Below are positions 59,955-64,000 of a stretch of DNA of 64,000 bases, in pieces. Location: NCBI GenBank assembly GCA_949317995.1, contig OX439038.1, forward strand, positions 71,186,659-71,250,658, read 5' to 3'. The stretch is from Acholoe squamosa (Eukaryota; Annelida; Polychaeta; Phyllodocida; Polynoidae). The stretch's first letter is position 1. The number at the start of each line of letters is the position of its first letter. Below the pieces are notes generated by a model. It saw nothing but the letters and a program-made list of their open reading frames with translations, was not told the origin of the DNA and ran no database searches. Both the position numbers and the translations under genes were made by a program.

Positions 59955-60185
59955 GAAATTCTCAGGGCCCTCACAGGGAAGTGGCATTGCAGGGAACGTT
60001 CTCCCAGGGCCCTCATAGGGGAGTTCTTTCAGGGCGATACAGAGAGCTTTCTTCCAGAGTCCTTAAGGTATAGGGAATCTTTTATCTGGTATTGCAGGTA
60101 ACACTGCTCTCGCAGGGCACTCACGGGGAATTTCCTCCAATGTTTTGCAGGGAATGTTCTCCCATCGTCTCCATGCAGGGAAAGG
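59955..60185. repeat. Imperfect tandem repeat around CAGGGAA-GTTCTC-CAGGGCCCTCA
   Basis: At least four diverged units: TCTCAGGGCCCTCACAGGGA, AACGTTCTCCCAGGGCCCTC, TGCTCTCGCAGGGCACTCAC and TTTGCAGGGAATGTTCTCCC. The spacing is irregular, about 55-65 bp. Confidence 0.65.
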
Positions 60186-60329
60186 TCGAATTCCACGTTG
60201 CAATCTATCCCTGGAAAGTTCTTGCAATTTGAGGATTTTTTTAATTTTTTCATCCATTTTCTGTATCCTTTTCGTATTCTTTCCTGTATACTTTTCGTGT
60301 TCTTCCCCTCTCTCACAGTTATCATTTTC

Positions 60330-60487
60330 CCCTCATTATTTTACAATGAAATCAAAGAATTTGATACATCCATTGATATGTGCCCTAACATTTCCTATAT
60401 AAATGTATTTTTTTTTTAAATCCGACCTACCAACCCTACAAGTTTTTAAAGTCATGTTACTGGAAACACACCTTTATTTTGTTTGGC
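60330..60487. mobile_element. MITE-like element, family 1, truncated copy C
   Basis: AATCCGACCTACCAACCCTA, AAAGTCATGTTACTGGAAAC and ACACCTTTATTTTGTTTGGCC match the right end of copy A (1900-1981). The left part is missing or too diverged to delimit. It lies within 170 bases of the receptor's first coding exon. Confidence 0.75.
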
Positions 60488-60654
60488 CCTTATTTGATAT
60501 TTTTTTCCCCTTTTTGCTCTTATTGGCTCCTTTTTCATTTTCAAAACCTCTGGCCGCCCATATTTTGGAAAATCTCACAATCCAACAAAGTATGATGACC
60601 TAATTAATGATCACCACTTCCTCACTGCTGTTCACTCCAGCATACATTGTGCAG

Positions 60655-62597
60655 ATGGGGAACATGGTGGGACTGCTGTTAGTATTGTGGATGGTGGCTG
60701 TGGACTCTGCACCTATAACAGTGGAGACTCCAGATGGTTGTTACACAAGCCGAATCAAAGACCCCGTAAATTCCAACAATGGACTCTTCTACTCTTGTGA
60801 ATTAACCCAAGATAACAGGGAGCCTGTTCTGAGGGCAATCAAGCAGCGGCAAATTCTGGCATTAGATATAACAATTTACCCACAGTCAGATTACTTTGTT
60901 TTCAATGATAACAGCTTTTCACAGGATCTCAAAATCCTAACTATATCTTCGATTTTTCCATTCCGAATATCCTCCAGAGCATTAAACAGATCAACAAGCC
61001 TTGAGGTTTTATGCTTCCACCAAATTCATGATGTAGACATACAGCTTGCTAAAAGCATATACCCTCAGTATGGAGGAGATATTAATTTAACATCTCCAAC
61101 TTTTGGAAGGAATTGGCTGGTGCCTGTGACTGGTCTGTTCAACATAACCCTTAGTAAATGCAACATCAGCAGTTTCCACACAAATGAGTTTTGTGGCCTT
61201 AATCAACTCCAGAGTTTGTACCTCAGTCACAACAGAATAAGCACTACCAGCCAAATTGGGATATCACATGAATATTCAAATACATCCAATACTTCTTGTC
61301 TGCCAAAGCTGAATCTTCTGGACATCTCACACAACCCAATTTATGACCATGTAGTGAAAATAGCAGATAACTTGCCGTCTTTACTGTTCCTCGACTTGTC
61401 GCACTGCTTCCTACCCTTTCTAGATCTGGACTTTGTCTTGACCAGAGCCATGAATATTTTAATTTTGAATAACAACAAAATGATTTCCATTGGCATTTAT
61501 ATAAATCATTTCTGCAATAAGTCAAAACTGCAAACTCTGTTATTACAAAATAACAAATTGCAAGATATCTCATTGGGGTTCTTTGGTTGCATGGACAAAC
61601 TTAATTATGTAAACATGTCCAATAATAGTTTGACACATCATGCTTTGCACAGAGCTGGACTCAACAATTTAACAAAACTACAGGGGTTGGACCTCAGCTA
61701 TAACCCTGTTAAAACACTACATCCTACTTTGATTGGACATCTAACAGAGCTTATAGAATTAAACTGCACTTCATGTAGCTTAATTTTCATTGGAAATGAG
61801 ACATTCCTTCATTTGGAGAAACTTAGAATCTTGCAACTGGCAAGGAACATGCTACATGTAATTGATAGTGGCACATTTTCACACCTTGGTGCTCTTCAAA
61901 TACTGGCTCTGACTTGGAACAACCTCAGTGATACAGAGTTTATATCTTCCATGCCACCCATACAGGAGATGTACCTTGCACATAATCTACTTCAGAGAGT
62001 CCCAGAGTTTGGCCAATCATGGCAAACATTGTCTGTTTTGAGGCTGGAGGGAAATGCCATCAACCGGATTAACCCTCATCACCTATCTAACTTGACAAAA
62101 CTTAAGGAATTATCACTGGCCTTCAATATCATATCCACCATTCCTGACCATAGGGTGAACTTGCCATCTCTAGAAATCCTTGACTTAAATAGCAACCATA
62201 TACAAACTATCGGATATTTCGCCTTTGATGGACTGCGAGAATTAACACACTTAAGGCTCGACAGTAATGACTTAATAGAATATCCACCAATCAAAGAGGT
62301 CATCCATGACAAACTCGAAATCTTAAACCTCAGCAGAAATTCTATCAGGAAAGTAGAAAACTTCAACCATCAATGTGAAATGATAGACTTGTCATTTAAT
62401 GAAATTACCAATTTTGATGCATCGTTGATATCCTTGTCAAATCTGAAAGTTCTAAACCTAAGCTATAACAAGCTGGAGACCTTGACTGCTAAAGATTTCC
62501 TCACGGAAACAAGGCCACGACCAAAAGTTTACCTGCAGGGGAATCCATTACATTGTGACTGTACCATGGCCTGGCTACTTGACACAAAGATAGATGA
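60655..62597 (+). CDS. Toll-like receptor (multiple-cysteine-cluster type), coding exon 1
   Basis: This exon encodes the N-terminal ectodomain. I choose the ATG at 60655 because TTCACTCCAG at 60631-60640 looks like a 3' splice site just before it and the following MGNMVGLLLVLWMVAVDSA is a good signal peptide; an in-frame ATG at 60607 also exists. An N-terminal cysteine pair (DGCYTS and FYSCELT) precedes about 18-20 leucine-rich repeats, with cores such as LQSLYLSHNRI, LEILDLNSNHI and LKVLNLSYNKL. The exon ends inside a C-terminal LRR cap, NPLHCDCTMAWLLDTKIDE. The donor is GA/GTAAGT at 62598, two bases into a codon. Receptors of this class recognise ligands such as Spatzle-type cytokines or microbial products outside the cell. 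Many N-glycosylation sites (for example NLT, NIT, NLS) fit a secreted domain. Confidence 0.93.
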
Positions 62598-62634
62598 GTA
62601 AGTATCCATTATGTTAGTCATCAACAGCTAATCC

Positions 62635-62640
<6 letters not shown>

Positions 62641-62673
<33 letters not shown>

Positions 62674-62678
62674 GAGAG

Positions 62679-62709
<31 letters not shown>
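62641..62709. repeat. (GA)n microsatellite in a receptor intron
   Basis: About 34 GA units with two interruptions (GATAGA and GAAAAGA), lying in the first intron of the Toll-like gene. Confidence 0.97.
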
Positions 62710-62715
<6 letters not shown>

Positions 62716-62846
62716 TATTGCTATTTATTTAATGTCAGGAGCATCACAGCCTTTTCACTGATAAACAGGTAGCCAATATCTTAACAAAAGAATTTGCATC
62801 GATTGATTACTTGAAGAATTTCTCAAAGACAATCACATCGTTTCAG

Positions 62847-62961
62847 GTCAGTAAAAGAAATCTTACGAGAGAAGATATCAAATGTGAATAAGGCAAATAT
62901 GAACCTATTATCTGTGAAAAAGGTCGATGGAAGCCCTGTTGAAAACACGAAGTACATCGAG
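62847..62961 (+). CDS. Toll-like receptor, coding exon 2
   Basis: The 115-base exon lies between ATCGTTTCAG and GTAATT. Its first base completes the split codon, and it reads SVKEILREKISNVNKANMNL, LSVKKVDGSPVENTKYIE. It forms the middle of the first C-terminal LRR cap, whose remaining cysteines are in exon 3. It ends on a codon boundary. The only support for its identity is the frame and phase continuity with exons 1 and 3. Confidence 0.85.
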
Positions 62962-63215
62962 GTAATTGATAAGGAACCTTTTTATTTGAATGGATAGGGG
63001 ACATACCCCTACTTCATATATATGATATCAAAAGGGTTTTAATGGATCTGGTGAAATCATATGAATGACCTCGCTGGTTCTTAAACAAAAGAAACCGAAG
63101 GTTGCTTATGCATGTTCCTGTGACAAATCACATTCTGGAAAAAGTACCCTTAATTCGCGTCTCTCTTAATAGAAATCCGTATTTCAATCGTTATTGTGAC
63201 AACTTCATTTTCCAG

Positions 63216-64000
63216 GTGCCTGACCTAAGCTCATTGCACTGTGTAAGCTCTGCAAGTGGAAGAACTATCCCCTTCAGTACAATAACCCAAAATGACTTTG
63301 TATGTCACTACAATGGTACCTGCCATAGAGATACTTGTAAGGAGAACTGTTGTCATGAGGATGGATGTCCCTGCAATTCATTTTGCTACCCTGAATGTAA
63401 ATGCTATCATGGTTATCTCCCTTCCAACACAAATTTCATGAATTGTTCTTCAAGGAATATGATATCTCTACCAGCAAAGGGGCCTACATATGTGGACAAA
63501 ATATACTTAGATGGTAACAACATCACTCGTTTGAACTCATCAACCCTTAGCTTTCCCCAAGTACAAATGCTTTTTCTAAACAGCAATCTAATTTCAGATA
63601 TTGAATCAGATGCATTCAGAAATCTTCCAAAGCTTAGGTTACTAGACCTACATCAGAATCAAATAAGTTCTATCAGAGCAATGACATTTAGATCTGGCTA
63701 CTTTCTTCAAGAGCTCTACCTTCAGGAAAACCTTATCAGTTTTATGGAAAATGATAGTCTTAGTAGCCTTCCCAGTTTGAAAACGTTATGGTTGCATGAA
63801 AACAACTTGGAATATGTTAACTTGTCTATACTTAGTTACTCACTGACTGAGATAACCCTTCATGGTAACCCCTGGTTGTGTAACTGTCAATTTGGACCAG
63901 CATTTAAGGAATGGATTGTGACTCATACATATATCATTTTGAACTATACACAAATCTATTGTAATGTGGAAGTTCAATCTGAAATGGGCCTGCAAGAATA
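63216..64000 (+). CDS. Toll-like receptor, coding exon 3 (cut by the window edge)
   Basis: After CATTTTCCAG the frame stays open to the end of the window (261 codons plus two bases). It first completes the LRR cap (LHCVSSASG, DFVCHYNG), then has a dense cysteine block (CHRDTCKENCCHEDGCPCNS, FCYPECKCYHGY, NCSSRNMISLP), which is the internal N-terminal cap seen in insect Toll. Five more LRRs follow (VDKIYLDGNNI, VQMLFLNSNLI, LRLLDLHQNQI, LQELYLQENLI, LKTLWLHENNL), and then a second C-terminal cap (LHGNPWLCNCQFGPAFKEWI, IYCNVEVQSEMG). The cap-cap arrangement defines a multiple-cysteine-cluster Toll and excludes a vertebrate-type single-cap TLR. The juxtamembrane, membrane and TIR parts would follow beyond 64000. 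Confidence 0.93.
   Translation, partial: MPDLSSLHCVSSASGRTIPFSTITQNDFVCHYNGTCHRDTCKENCCHEDGCPCNSFCYPECKCYHGYLPSNTNFMNCSSRNMISLPAKGPTYVDKIYLDGNNITRLNSSTLSFPQVQMLFLNSNLISDIESDAFRNLPKLRLLDLHQNQISSIRAMTFRSGYFLQELYLQENLISFMENDSLSSLPSLKTLWLHENNLEYVNLSILSYSLTEITLHGNPWLCNCQFGPAFKEWIVTHTYIILNYTQIYCNVEVQSEMGLQE

Overview
The window is eukaryotic, intron-containing and repeat-rich, and it looks like marine invertebrate (bilaterian) genomic DNA. Coding exons are short islands in AT-leaning non-coding sequence full of microsatellites, hairpin elements and small inverted-repeat transposons. The exons have standard GT-AG borders. The Toll-type receptor at the right edge has the multi-cysteine-cluster ectodomain of insect Toll, which is also found in molluscs, annelids, amphioxus and other invertebrates. 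I cannot name the phylum from this sequence alone. All recognisable coding exons lie on the + strand.

Layout. 1-32.5 kb holds no convincing coding exon. It is a mosaic of dispersed palindromic repeats, MITE-like elements, microsatellites, a 27-bp minisatellite (17,750-18,124), a possible promoter with an RFX X-box and two ETS-type sites (about 16.47-16.58 kb), and a nested stack of three transposons (19,453-22,471). 32,534-32,890 is the last coding exon of a PSKH1-like protein kinase; its other exons should lie upstream but were not found. 35-42 kb has a tiny possible terminal exon (35,476), a promoter-like cluster followed by a possible first exon of a membrane protein (39,179), and a terminal exon of unknown identity (41,447-41,592). 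42-54 kb is again repeat territory, including a composite element with oppositely oriented minisatellite arrays (47.75-51.33 kb), a TTAA-flanked element and a pogo-like element. 55,250-56,494 is an intact single-exon carbohydrate sulfotransferase-like gene with a degenerate 5' PAPS-binding loop. 60,655-64,000 carries the first three coding exons of a Toll-like receptor, cut off by the window edge before its membrane and TIR parts.

The most striking non-genic content is (1) a 3-kb element with long inverted ends, a perfect 9-bp target duplication and an interior of several dozen TAGTCCTNAGGACTA palindromes, itself invaded by two other elements; and (2) a family of about twenty decayed copies of a multi-hairpin repeat with TTAACCCTTTAAGG-like ends, one copy of which seems to have seeded the 27-bp minisatellite. 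The recognised genes (kinase, Golgi sulfotransferase, innate receptor) are unrelated neighbours and show no functional linkage.
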